In this document: one piece after another, positions 23,431-35,600 of the stretch
How positions within the stretch are numbered: the stretch's first letter is position 1
How the letters are laid out: each line of letters begins with the position of its first letter
Assembly: GCA_030062745.1 (NCBI GenBank)
Contig: CP099841.1
Coordinates: 31,860,368 to 31,924,367 of the forward strand
Reading direction: 5' to 3'
Length of the DNA stretch: 64,000 bases
Origin: Capitulum mitella
Taxonomy: Eukaryota; Arthropoda; Thecostraca; Pollicipedomorpha; Pollicipedidae
The notes under the pieces: generated by a model
Database searches by the model: none
What the model was told of the DNA's origin: nothing
Seen by the model: the letters and a program-made list of their open reading frames with translations, nothing else
Program-made: the position numbers and the translations under genes

Positions 23431-25085
23431 CTCCGCCGACTATGGGGACCGCCGATCAAGGGCCGCTCATGGTCCGGTCACGGGCCGCCCTGGCTCTAGA
23501 TCTGCTGCGGGTCCATTCGGGGGCTGTGCGGTGAACGCTGGACCCGGTAACGCCGTAGGATTTCTGTGGAGGCCGCGCCTACTCCAACAGCCAAGGGCGA
23601 GACAGGTAAACCCGAGAGATGAGGCTCCGTCGACAGTGGTGACTACCCTACGATGAGAACAGGATTCGAACGACACCTTGCGGGACAAGGTCCAGCGAAA
23701 AGACCGACGACGTGTGAAACATGTGCATAACAGAGGTCACTCGCTCCAAAAGGTCAAAAACAGCAGCGCCGTCCCTCAACAGAGAAGCGCCTGAAACGCC
23801 CCTAACTGTCCGCCGTTCTGGCCTCACAACCTCGCGACGTGGCGACAAGATACACCAGCGACTCCGGACCGTCGACAGGCCAGCCCTACGTCCGGGAGCG
23901 AGGGGCCGAGGTCGGGAGCGACGCTCGGCGTCCCGGCGTCGCTCCCGACGCCGCTGCTCCGGCCGGGCCGGGCCGCCGCCAGAAACCGGGTCACCGGCGC
24001 CGCCGATGATAATGTTGTTGACCAACCACGCCGGTGTGCCGGCCTACATCTGTCCCGCCCCCGCCGCCGCCGCCGCCGCTCCGACTGGCCAGGAGAAAGG
24101 CCACGAACTGCACGCCCCCCCCCTACCCCCTCCCCGGTCCGCGGGAAGACGTTCTTGCAGTGTCTTGCGCAAGAAAAGGCAAAACATCAATGATGGATTG
24201 CGACCAACTCGAGTCTTTAACCGGGTGAAGGGTGCGTAAAAAGGACGTAACAGAAGACTAATAAATCCAGAAAAACAAACAGGAACACCTAAAACAGGCG
24301 CGCGGTGGAGTCGGCTTTTTCTGGGCCAGTTTCTCTGTCGCAATATGGAGCAGATATGAGCCATTGCTGGTGTGAACCGGCTCCTTTCAAGAGCACTCAC
24401 TCTACAACCCACTTTCTGAAACCACCATTGCAAAAGAAAGACAAAAATAAACACATGCGACTGGATTTCTTCCGAGCCCACACAGAATGAGCGGAAAAGG
24501 TGTGGCAAATTTTCACTGGATCTTGCCTTTTCCTGCACATTCAAGGAAAACCGTGGAGCTTTCTCAGACAGCGTAAACGATGACAAACTACGGACATCAG
24601 CAGCCGCGCCTCGTCATGCAAACCGGCTGTAAGATCTCCGAATTCATGGCGACAGACGTCCCTGTCTGCACAGCTGTCAGTCCTCAAAACCGCCCTCACC
24701 GCTATTTGCTGGCCTTGGAAAAAACGTGGGTTTGCTACGACTATCAATTTTTCCTATCTCAGCTGGCAATGACTCTTCTCAATGGCATATAAAGTCGACA
24801 AATGCAAGTGAAATGGGCGATCCCATCGACAGTCAACGAAGGAGGTTAAACAGTACCCGCTGAACTAGGAAAGTCTTACACATTGACGCTATACTGCGTT
24901 GCGTGTTCTAATCGGCTTTCACCCAGCCATTTACTTTCTCGTGGACTTCCGTGAACAAAACTGGCATTCATTCATATACCGTGCAAAGGCTTTCATTTGC
25001 CATTAAAATCCCCATTTTACGGGCAGAGAATGGGTGTGCCAATGCCGTGGAAATACAAGCCACAAAAACGTCAAAAACGTTTGAT

Positions 25086-25130
25086 CGCATTAAGATCGCG
25101 CTGAGCACAACACAGCGCGATCTTAATGCG
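25086..25130. repeat. perfect 18-bp inverted repeat (hairpin)
   Basis: CGCATTAAGATCGCGCTG and its exact complement flank a 9-nt loop. It is followed directly by two copies of CTCAGCGGTGGGAA. It lies about 900 bp past the giant exon's donor on the transcribed strand. Confidence 0.95.
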
Positions 25131-26026
25131 CCTCAGCGGTGGGAATCCCCCTCAGCGGTGGGAACACACGACAGGTAACGACAGCGCGTGAACAGCTGCA
25201 CGGCCACGTTTCCCGCGGAAGACGCACGGGCGGCGGTGTCCGCCGGTCCCGTGCGGCCGCCGGAGGCTGCCCGTGGGAGCGCCGCTCGTGCAACACGTGT
25301 GAGCATGTCGGCCGGCGCGAACCCTCACATTGCACTTCCTGGGCGGGTTTCTCACCGCGGCGTTTGCGGTCGGCGAGTTTATCACGACGGAAACGAGGAG
25401 GCATTCACACCATGGCCGTTCACAGCGCGGCCTGGCGCTTCAGAGCCCGGCGGCGGCGCCGAGTGTGATGTGTCGGAACAGATTATTCCGCTTCCCGACA
25501 ACTGACGTCGTGAGAAATCCGGATGGGGAGGGGCGTGCGAGACAGACTTGAAGGCGGAACGCCGACAAGAGGAAGAACGGCCAATATCGAAGCCTGCATA
25601 ATCACCCAGGATCACTATTGGAGGTTGCCCGCGTACGTAAGTTGGTGGATGATGAGTTGAGTATGGGCTTCGGGTATTTCATTTCTCGCGATGCTTGCAA
25701 AACCCGCATCAATGCATTTCGTCAAAGTGATATAATTGCCCTGACGGCTCAGCATGTTGCCTGCATCAGTTCAAAGCATATAAAAAACAAAAACGATTTT
25801 TGCTTGCACAACAACAAACTAAAACCCCATAACGGGTGCATTCGGCGTTGTCATTTTTTCACGCGAAGCGTGCAGCGCAAGACAACCACTACAGTGCAGC
25901 CCCGCCACTAGACATGCTCGACAGGCACACCCACGCAGGCGGCGCGGCCGGCGCGGGCTCCCACGGCGCGGCGTCACGCTCCGCGCGGCGCGCCGAGACA
26001 AAGCCGGCGCGGCGCGGCTGACTGAC

Positions 26027-29000
26027 CTTTGTGGGACCACGAGGAGCGGCGGGCGCCGAGCAGCGCGCGCCGCGACGTCGGCCCGGCAGCGCGGTAGCCG
26101 GGCGGCCGATAGCGCGCCGAGCGGGCCGACTCGGCCGCCAGGCTCGAGACGCCCAGGTGGACGGCGCGGTGCGGCGGCGTGACGCGGCCGCGCGGCAGCG
26201 ACAGCGAGCCGGCCGCGTTCTGCGCCGGCTGGCCGGCCGCCGCGCCGCCGCCGACGGCCGTCGAGCGCGGCAGCGTGGTCGAGCGCACGTCCGTTGGCGC
26301 CGGCTCGGCGGCGGCCGCCTGCTGGCTCGTGTCCGGCACGCTGCTGCGCCGCTTGTAGTTGAAGAGGAAGCGGCGCGGCCGCCGGTCCTCCGGCTCGCTG
26401 TCGGACGCCTCGGGCCGCGCCGTGATCGTTTCGCTGCTCAGAGACGTGTTCAGCGAGTTTTTGCTGCCCAGGCTGGAGCGGCTGCTGAACCAGCGCGGTG
26501 TGCTCCGCTGGCCGATGTGCTTCTCGTAGCTGTCGGCGGCGCGCAGCGTCGAGTCCGAGTCCACCTGCTCGGAGGACGAGAACTCGGAGCTGCGCGGACG
26601 GCCGATGGTCAGCGTGCTGCCGCTGCCGGACGACTTGACGCTGACGTCGCCCTCGGACTTGACGCGGCCGCTCAGCCGCGTCCACTTGTCCTCGGGCCGG
26701 CCCAGCGTCGGCTCGCCCTCCTCGGCGTCCTTCTTCTCCACCAGGTTGTGGCACGAGTCGAATTCCTTCTTCTTCTTGCGTTTACTGTCGCGCAGGATCT
26801 TGTTGAAGTCGATGGAGCCGGTGCTGCCGACCGACTTGCGCGGCCCGGTCGGCGAGGCGGCCGTCTCCAGCGAGGCCAGGATGTTGTCGTCGGAGGCGGC
26901 CGGCGGTGCCGTCATCAGGCGCAGGTAGCCAGAGCGCGGCACGTTCGGCGAGTGGCCCGGCGTCAGGTCCGGGCTGGAGACGGCCGTCACGTCGGCGCCC
27001 ACCGCCCGCGCCCGGCCGTGCTTCGGGCTCGACGTGTACGACTCGGTGAAGAAGTCGCGCGCGCGCGGCAACCGAACGCTCAGGTTCGGCGAGTGGTCGC
27101 TGAGCGAGGTCGAGTCGCCGCCGCTGGAGACCTCGTGCATCAGCGCCACCAGCCGGTCGCCCACGTGCTGCATCACCTTGGTCAGCATCGGCGGCGAGGC
27201 CGGCACGGGCGGCTGCGGCGGCGCCGGCGCCTCCTGCGACAGGCCGCGCAGACTGCCCATCAGGCGCTCGTATACGGCCACGGCGTCGTTCGGGTCGCCC
27301 GCCGCCGTCGCCGCCGCCGCCGACGTCGGCGGCTCGGGCGGCGCCGCGGGCCGCGCCGGGCCGGCGTCGGAGACGTCGTACTTCTGGATGATCTGTTGGC
27401 AGCTCTGCGATATCTGCTTCTGGATCGAGATCTGCTTCTGGATCTGCGACATGAAGTCCGGCTGCGAGGGGTTGAAGGCGGCGTAGGCGCCCTCCAGGTC
27501 GCTGCTCGTGTAGTCCGAGCTGTCGTACGAGTCGCTCCAGGTGTCCTCGCTGCTCAGGTACTCCACGATCTCGCGCACCTGCGCCTCGTTAATGCCGGGG
27601 ACGCTTTTCATCATGCGCGTCAGCTCGCTCTCGAACGACAGCAGCTGCGCCGGCTTCGCCTGCGGCCCGTTCGCGTCCGCGCGCGGCGCGTTGAAGATGG
27701 TCGTCCGGAAGAACTGCCGCAGCCGCCCCATCAGAATGTTGGTCTCCTCGTCCGAGCTCCAGTTGTTGAACGAGTCCTTCCGGATGACCTTGTTGCGGGT
27801 CTTGGCGCCCGGCGAGGCGGCCGCGGAGCCGGTGCCGTCCCTGGAGGCGCCCGCCTTGCCGGAGGGCGTGGCCGACCTCCGGCCGCCGGCGGCGCCCTCC
27901 TCGCCGAGCGCGGCCCTCTGGGCGGCGCCGGTCTTGCCGGCCGGCCGCCCGTCCTCGCCGTCCGACGAGTCCGACGTGACGCGGTTGGCGTCCTCGGGCT
28001 TCTCGTCCGCCTCGCGCGCGGCCGGCTCCTTGAGCAGGTCGTCGGAGCTGCCCAGGAAGCCGCTGTCGCGGCTCTGGCGCGCCTCGCCCGTCTTGTCCAG
28101 CTGGTGGAGGCTCGCCTCGGCGGCGGCCGCCGCCGGCTCGGGAGGCCGCGGGCTGGCGAGGGCGGCCGGCTCCTCGATCACGCGCGCCTTCTCCAGGGCC
28201 GACTCGCGGTCCGAGTGGTCGCCGGACGCCAGCTGCTTCTTCTTCTTGCGCCGCTTGATCGTGTCGAACTGGCCGTCCGTCTTCTCGAAGGCGGTCTCGT
28301 CGGGCACGTCCGGCGGGTTGTCTTCGTCGCTGGAGGTGCCGTCGCTCTTGTCGGAGATCTCGCGCGCCGACACCTCGCCGCCGCTGCCGACGACGTCGCC
28401 CGACTGGGCGCGGAAGCGCGAGCGCGTCACCTTCTTCCGCCGCTGCTCGGGCGACGGCTGGCCCTCCGAGTCGCTGCCGACGCTGCCGCTGCCGTCCGTC
28501 TGGTTCTCGGAGTCGTCGCCGGCCGAGCGGATCGACGGCTGGCGCACCAGGCCCAGGAAGCCCTTGTGGAAGTAGCGGGCGGCCGCCTGGTCCACCGGAT
28601 CGACGTCCGGGTCGTCCGTGCTCAGCGGCTCGCCGTAGAACGAACTGGACGCGTCGCTGAACGTGCCGCTGCACTCGCTGTCCTCGTTGCCGACCGGGCG
28701 CGCCTCGAGAGGCCCGTTGCCGAGGTCGAAGAAGAAGTACTTCTCGAGCTCGGACGGGTCGCCGACGGGCGCGCGCTCCCTGAGGGTGCGGTCGTCGGTG
28801 TCGCTGTCCTCGCAGCTCTCCTCGATGATGGTGGTGAGCGTGAAGTCGAGCGGCCGGTTGAAGCCGCGCATCTCCTCCTCGGCGTACGCCTCCTCCTGCG
28901 AGGCGTCGCTGAACGACTCCTGCTCCTCCATCGAGTAGCGCTCGTCCGAGTCGAAGTGGTCGTAGCCGTAGTCATCGCCGTCGCCGCCGCCGAAGTCGAA

Positions 29001-29640
29001 ACCGTCGTCGAAGTCGTCGAGCGCCTCGGGCCGCGGCTCGGCGGCGCCGGGCGAGCGCGGCTGGCGGCGCACCTCGGGCGTGCGCGCCGCGCGCCGGCCG
29101 CTGCCCGGCGCCGGCGCCTCCAGGCCGGCGAAGTAGTCGGCCAGACGGGAGGCCGGCTCCGGCGACAGGCCGCGGCCGACCGACATCTGCACGAACTCGT
29201 CGCGCGCCTGCCGCGAGCGGGCGATCAGGCTGCGCAGCTGCGCGCCGGCCGGCCGCGCGGCGCCGTCGCCGCCGGCGTCCGTCACCAGCACCGAGTTGGT
29301 CTTCTCGTCGGTCACCACCTCCACCTCCTCGGACGGCGCGCCGTCGGGCGAGTCGGTCACCTCGACGGTGGCCACGTTGCCGCGCGCGGCGCGCTCGCCG
29401 CCGGACAGGTTGGTGACGGTGACGGGCGGCTTCTCGTCGCGGCCGCCGGCGGCCGTGTGCACCACCGTGCTGCCCGCCGCGCCCACGGCCACCACGCTGA
29501 CAAAGCCCCGCCCGGCGGGGCCGGCCTCGTCCGGCTCCGCCCGCGTCCGGTCGCTTTCGCCGCCGGCGCCGACCTCGGCCGCGCTCGGCGCGCCGCCAGC
29601 GCGCGCCGCGCCGTCGCCGCCCGCACTGCCGGAGCCGCCC

Positions 29641-29674
<34 letters not shown>

Positions 29675-32600
29675 CGCCCATCTGCGGTTTCACGCCGCCC
29701 GCGCCGCCGTCGGCAGTCGATACGATCGGGCCGGCCGCTTCGGCAGGTGGCGGGCGCGGAGACGGCGGCCGCCCGTCGCCGGCCGGCGCGCCGCACCTGG
29801 CTGCAGGGCTCTCGCCGGCGCGCGGCCCGGCGGCGCCGGCCGCCGCCGGTCGACCACCCCTGCCGTCGTGGCCGCTCAACTCCGGCCCGGCTGCAAGCGG
29901 GGGCTCGGCGTCGTCCGCCGGCCCGGTCGGCCCATTGTGCGGATTTTTACAGGCTTCAGGGCTGAGGGCTAATGACTCAGGTGCGGCAGGGGCCTGGCCA
30001 GGACCGGTTTGCGTGACCATGGGCCCGGCTGGCGCGGCGGCGGCCGCCGTTACGTCAGCCGCGCGCGGCGGCGTCGTATCAGCTGTGCGCCGTTCAGGGC
30101 TGACCGGTGCCGGCCCGGCGGCGGCCGGGTCGGCCGGTCGCGGCGCCGCCGGCGCTCCGGCCGGCTCCTGTCCGGCTGCCGCCGCGCCGGGCGCCAAGCC
30201 GGCCGGCGCCGCCGCGGCGTCCGCGGCCGGGCCGGCCTCTGCGCGGACGGGCGCCGGGTCCTGCCGGCCCGCGTCTGTCACGGCGCCGGCCGCTGATGGC
30301 TCGGCCGAGACCGGTGTCTCCTCAGCTTGGCTGGCGTCACACACTGTTGTTTCCTCAGTCTGATTGGTATCAGGCACTGCTGTCGCCTCAGTCTGACCGG
30401 TATCAGGCACTGTTATCGCCTCAGTCTGACCGGTATCAGGCACTGTTGTCTCCTCAGCTCGGTTGGTTTCAGAAACTGTTGTCGCCTCAACTGAGCTGGT
30501 ATCAGGTGCTGTTGTCTCCTCAGTTGAGCTGGTATCAGGCGCTGTTGTCTCTTCAGCCGGGCTGGTATCCGGCATTGTTGTCTCCTCAGCTGAACTTGCA
30601 TCAAGCACTGTTGTCTCCTCAGCTGATTTTGCATCAGGGGCTATTATCTCCTCGGCTGGGTTTACATCAAGCACTGTTTTCTCCTCAGCTGAGGTTGCAT
30701 CAGGTACTGCTGTCTCCTCTGTCTGACCGGTATCAGACACTGTTTTCTCCTCAGCTGGAATGGTATCAGGCACTGTTGTCTCCTCAGCTGGGCTGGCACC
30801 AGGCACTGATGTCTTTTCAGCTGGAGTGACACCAGGCATGACTGTCTCCTCATCTGGACTTGCATCAGGCACTGTTGTCTCCTCAGCGTGAGCGGTATCA
30901 GGCACTGTTGTTCCCTTAGCTGAACTTGCATCAGGCGCTGTTGTCTCCTCAGCTGATTTTGCATCAGGAACTATGGTATCCTCAGCTGAGCTTACATCAG
31001 GTGCTGTTGTCTCCTGAGCTGAGATTACATCAGGCACTGTTGTCTCCTCAGCTGAGCTTGCATCAGACACTGTTGTCTCCTCAGTTTGGCCGGTATCAGG
31101 CACTGTTGTCTCCTCAGCTGGGCTGGCATCAGGCACTGTTGTCTCCTCAGCTGGGTTAGCTTCACGCACTGTTGTCTCCTCAGCTGGGCCAGCATTAGGT
31201 ACCGTCGTCTCCTCAGCTGGGACGACGCGAGGTGTCGTTGTCTCCTCTGTTGAAGTGACACCAGACACCAATGTCTCCCCAGTTGGGCTGGCATCAGGCA
31301 TTGATGTCTCCTCATCTGGAGTGACATCAGGTGCCGCTGTTTCTTCAGCTGGAGTGACATTAGGCACAACTGCCTCCTCAGCTGGGCTACCTTCGGACAC
31401 TGTGGGTTCCTCAGCTGGGCTGGCATGAGGCGTTGTTTCCTCAGTTGGAGTAACACAAGACACCATTTTCTCTTTAGCTGGAGTGACACCGGACACTGGT
31501 GTGTCTTTGGATGAACTGTCACCAGGAACTGATGTTTCCCAGGTTGCGATGGCAACAGACACAGTTGATTCGTCCGGCGGGCTGACATCAGACCCCACTT
31601 TTTTCCCTTCGCTATCTTTATCTGGACTGGTATCAGGTACTAATGTCTGCCCAGCCGAGCCCAAACCAGAAACCTGTGTCTCTTTGGTGGTGTCCCTTGG
31701 GGCCTGTTCTGCTTGGCTGGCAGCATGTGCAGGTATTTCCTCAGGTAAGATATTGCCTGACACTTGTGTCTCTTCAGCAGCAGTATAGTCAGAAGTTGGC
31801 GTCTCTTTCGCTAAGGTGTGGTCAGGAGTTGGTGTCCCATGAGTTGAGCATAATCCGGAAGCCGCAGGTTTCTCCTCGGTTGGGGCGGAGCCAGACACCG
31901 CTGTCTCCACCGCCGGGGCGGAGGCAGACCCCGTTGTTTCTGCCACTGGGGCGGAGTCAGACACCGTTGTCTCCACCGCCGGCGCGGAGGAAGACGCCGT
32001 TGTCTCCGTCACTGGGGAGGAGTTAGAAATCGTTGTCTGCACCACTGGGGTAGGGGCAGACACCGCTGTCTCCACCGCCGTGGCGGAGGCTGACCCCGTT
32101 GTTTCTGCCACTGGGGAGGAGTTAGACACCGTTGTCTCCACCGCTGTGGTGGAAGAAAACACCGTTGTCTCCACCGCCGGGGTGGGCCCTGACACCGTTG
32201 TCTCCACCGCCGGGGTGGGCTCTGACACCGTTGTCTCCACCGCCGGGGCGGGCCCTGACACCGTTGTCTCCACCGCCGGGGTGGGCTCTGACACCGTTGT
32301 CTCCACTGATGGGGTGGAGTCGGAGGCCGTTGTCTCCGCCGCTGGGATGGAGGAAGACATCGTTGCCGCCACCGTTCGGGTGGAGTCAGAAATTGTTGTC
32401 TCCACCGCTGGGGTGGAATCAGACACCGTTGTCTCCGCCGCTGGGGTGGAGCCAGACGCCGTTGTCTCCACAGCTGGGGTGGAGCCAGACGCCGTTGTCT
32501 CCACAGCTGGGGTGGAGCCAGACGCCGTTTTCTCCACCGCTGGGGTGGAGTCAGACACCGTTGTCTCTGCCGCTGGGGTGGAGCCAGACACCGTTGTCTC

Positions 32601-35600
32601 CACAGCTGGGGTAGAGTCAGGCACCATTGTCTTCACTGCTAGGTTGTGCTCAGTCACCGTTTCCTCTTCGGTTCGGCTAACAGACACCGTTGCCTCTGCA
32701 ACCGAGCTGAGGCCGGACACTGACACCTCCTCGCTTGGAATGACGGCAGACTTCGGTAGGGTACTTTCAGATGCAGCAGCAGTGTCCTCGGCCGTCTCGG
32801 CCGTGCTTTCGGGGAATGCCGGGCCGGCCTCCCCTCCGTTCTCCTCCGGCGTTACAAACTCTGGAGAGCTTGGTCCTACGTCATCAGCGGACGGCTTCCC
32901 CTCAAGAATTCCATCGCCTCGATCGAGTGGCTTCGCATCGTCGGCGCTCAGTTTCTCCGCATCCTCTTCAAAGTCAAGGCCGATCGCTGCCGGGTCAAGG
33001 GTGAGATTGTCCACAAGCTGTTCAGACTCTCGGTCTGGAGCCGGGTCGGGCGTCTTTTCCACTTTTTCAGACTCGTCACGATCCTGAGACGGGCCGATTT
33101 CAGTCTCGTCTTCCTCAGCAATGCCAGCTGTGGGACTGGCAGACGCCGAGCCGTCGTCGGACGGTAAGGGACCGACGCCAACGGACGCGGAGGTGCCACG
33201 TCCGGTCTTGCCCTCACGTCCAACAGCCCCGAGGCCATCCGGCGCTGGCGAGGCGTCGCGTGGCGCACTCTCGGACGTGACGGGCTGGACAGCTACCGAC
33301 GCCGGAGTGACCTGCGTCCGGCCACTCTCCGACGTGGTAGTCTGAGAACTGTCTGGCGCCGGAGAGAACGCGGTATGCCCCAGGTCAGGCGCTGCAGTCT
33401 CTGGTCCGTCTACCGCCGGACAGATTTCGGAGGGGTCGTTCTCTGGCCTGATCGTTGGCGGGCTGCTTGGTTTCGGAGGCACGTCTGATGGACTTTTTTC
33501 TTGAGGAGAGCCTGACGACGACGGAGGTCCATCATCGGGAATCGGGGCTGGAGAAGCGTCTGATGTCGCCGAGCCATCCGATGTTCTTTCCGCAGGTTGG
33601 GCAGCTTGTGGGTCGCCTGGTTCCGCAGGGCATGCTGGAGGGTCTCCAGTCCCAGCGTTACTATCAGTGTCCGCGGCTGTTTGATCTCCATCCGCAGAAT
33701 CATTCACAACGTTTTCAGTTACACCACCTTTAGACGTTTGTGAAACATCGGTTGCTTCTTCAGACACACCTGTTGACATCGGATGGTCAACAACGTCATT
33801 TTTAACATATTCATTCCCCTCCGTTTTCTCCGGTATTGAGGCTTCCGTTTCGAGACGTTCTTCAGCCTCGTCGGAGCCAGCGTCGACTGGCTGTTGAGAA
33901 TCAGCTGCAGGGGCCGTCAATCGCTCCTTTTCCGTGCCGACTTCCGAGGTCTCCGACGACATGCCAGCCACGCGCTCTTCACCCGCGCCGACCTCCGCGC
34001 CAACCGACGCCGACGGCTTCTCTTCAACTCCGTCGGCAGCTGGGTTGACCGTCACTGCCTCTGGATCGACACCTGCTGCCGCTACTGCATTCTGCTCTGC
34101 CCCGTCCGGCTCTGTGTTCACCAAATGATGATCACTGGCCGCCGACGCCTCCACAGCAGGCTCCAGCCCCGGAAAGTCTGCTGGCCGGTCCTCTGACGCG
34201 GTGCTCTCCTCCCCGGGGCCTGACGCCGCGACAGAGGGCGTCGAGCCACCGTCGCCGGCGTCGTCGGTCCGTTCAGCGCCCTGGGCGGAGCCGCCTGTTC
34301 CGAGCTCTGCGTCAAGACCGTCTCCACCGGCGGGGGGCGACGCCGAGGATTCTCCGTCTCCGCCGCAGATGGCGCCCGCACCGGCAAGGACTAGAGAGCC
34401 GCCCTCGGTTGCGGCACTCGGCCCCGCTTCCCCACCGTCAGGCGGGACAGTTGTGGGAGTCGCAGCCTGACCCGCGCCGCCAGCACGCGGTGTTCCATCA
34501 GGCAAAGGTGCTTCCTCAGCCTGAGAGCTTGCGTCGTTCGCCTGCGCCGAATCGTTGGCTCCCGACTCGACTACCTCGCCGTCCGTAATTACGTCTTTGG
34601 AGGCGGTATCGTCAGGGGGCGATTTTTCCCTTGCATCAGGCGCGTGGACGGCTGGTGAGACATTGGCCGCCGCAGGGGTTTGGTCGCTACCCGCGTGTGA
34701 CTGGAGGTCCGGAGCATCAGTTTCACCGGCTTTGACGCCTTCCATGACGGCCTGTGTTGCGGTGCCGCCGTCAGCCCGAGGACAACTGGGCTCGGATGTT
34801 TTGTCTGGCGACACAGCGGCAGGAGACCTGAGATCAGGCTGTTCCTGCTCACCGACCGGCGCAGCGTTCTCCTCGGCGGCGCCATCTTCGCCGGTCGGTG
34901 TCGGGCCGGCGGGATCCGATGTCTTCACCGATACGTCACCATCTGCGCCGCCAGGCGTCTGACCGGCATCAGGGGGCTTACCATCAGCGTCGCAGGCGTC
35001 AGAGCCGCCTGGTGCCGAGTTATTACCACTCGGCTGCATAGTTCCATCGGCACCAGAGCTTTCTGGCGTCGAACCGTGCACATCTACCCTTTCTTCTACA
35101 CTGTCGGCGTCATGGCTACCCGCTGAGGGGCTGGCGCTGGTAGGGTTGTCTTGTAAAATGCCAGCATCGAGACGATCCGGCATTGAGGAGTCATCGTTCG
35201 CTTTCTCTTGTACTGACTGACAATCAGGAGCGCCTAATGTCAAAACATCACCAGCTGGCTTTTCTGTTCCCGGTTCGGCTGTAGGCGCGCTCGACTCGAG
35301 GACATTTCCTGCTGACTTCTTCCCCTCGGCGTCGGCATCCAGGCTGCACGGTGCCGGCTGGTCTGCCGCTGCCATCACGTCCGACGCTTCGCTGTAGTGT
35401 GCGCCGGATGCTGTGCTATCTACAGCCAGCTTTTCGCTCGCGACTTCCACGTCAGTTTTACTAGTTGCGGGGTTATGTTCTGTCACCCCTTTCTCAAATG
35501 TGTTAGCATTGGAGCCGCCAGCCGCAGGGCTTTCTTCTGATGATTTCGTTCCCGAGTTGGTATCGGACATTTCTGTCTCTGAGTCATCGCCGGTTTGCCT

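Larger units (their letters stand above)
9497..26026 (-). other. 16.5-kb btsz intron (content)
   Basis: A large intron between the giant exon and the linker exon. It contains an alternative first exon (17535-18027), hairpins at 10.5, 15.0 and 25.1 kb, minisatellites at 10.54, 15.24 and 20.37 kb, and a diverged tandem duplication at 19.45 kb. Many GC-rich islands lie at 12.85-13.3, 13.8-14.3, 15.44-16.1, 16.5-16.83, 17.6-18.1, 18.5-19.0, 20.7-21.05, 21.8-22.5, 22.85-23.2 and 23.9-24.1 kb. The long open frames in the islands differ in every frame and carry no motifs, so I do not call them genes. Confidence 0.5.

Noticed and set aside
25974..26026. Read-through end of the giant frame (17 more codons to a stop)
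   Set aside because: A GTCAGT donor at 26026 with the phase of the downstream linker exon is the better end; read-through would remove the C2 domains.
26031..29972. 1,313-codon open frame on the plus strand
   Set aside because: It is antisense to the giant btsz exon. Its Arg/Ala/Leu-rich, motif-free protein is what strong GC codon bias on the other strand produces. The minus strand has splice sites and family motifs.
30413..31588. Gln/Arg/Leu-rich repeat ORFs, minus strand out of frame with btsz
   Set aside because: They are the 33-bp coding array read in another frame.
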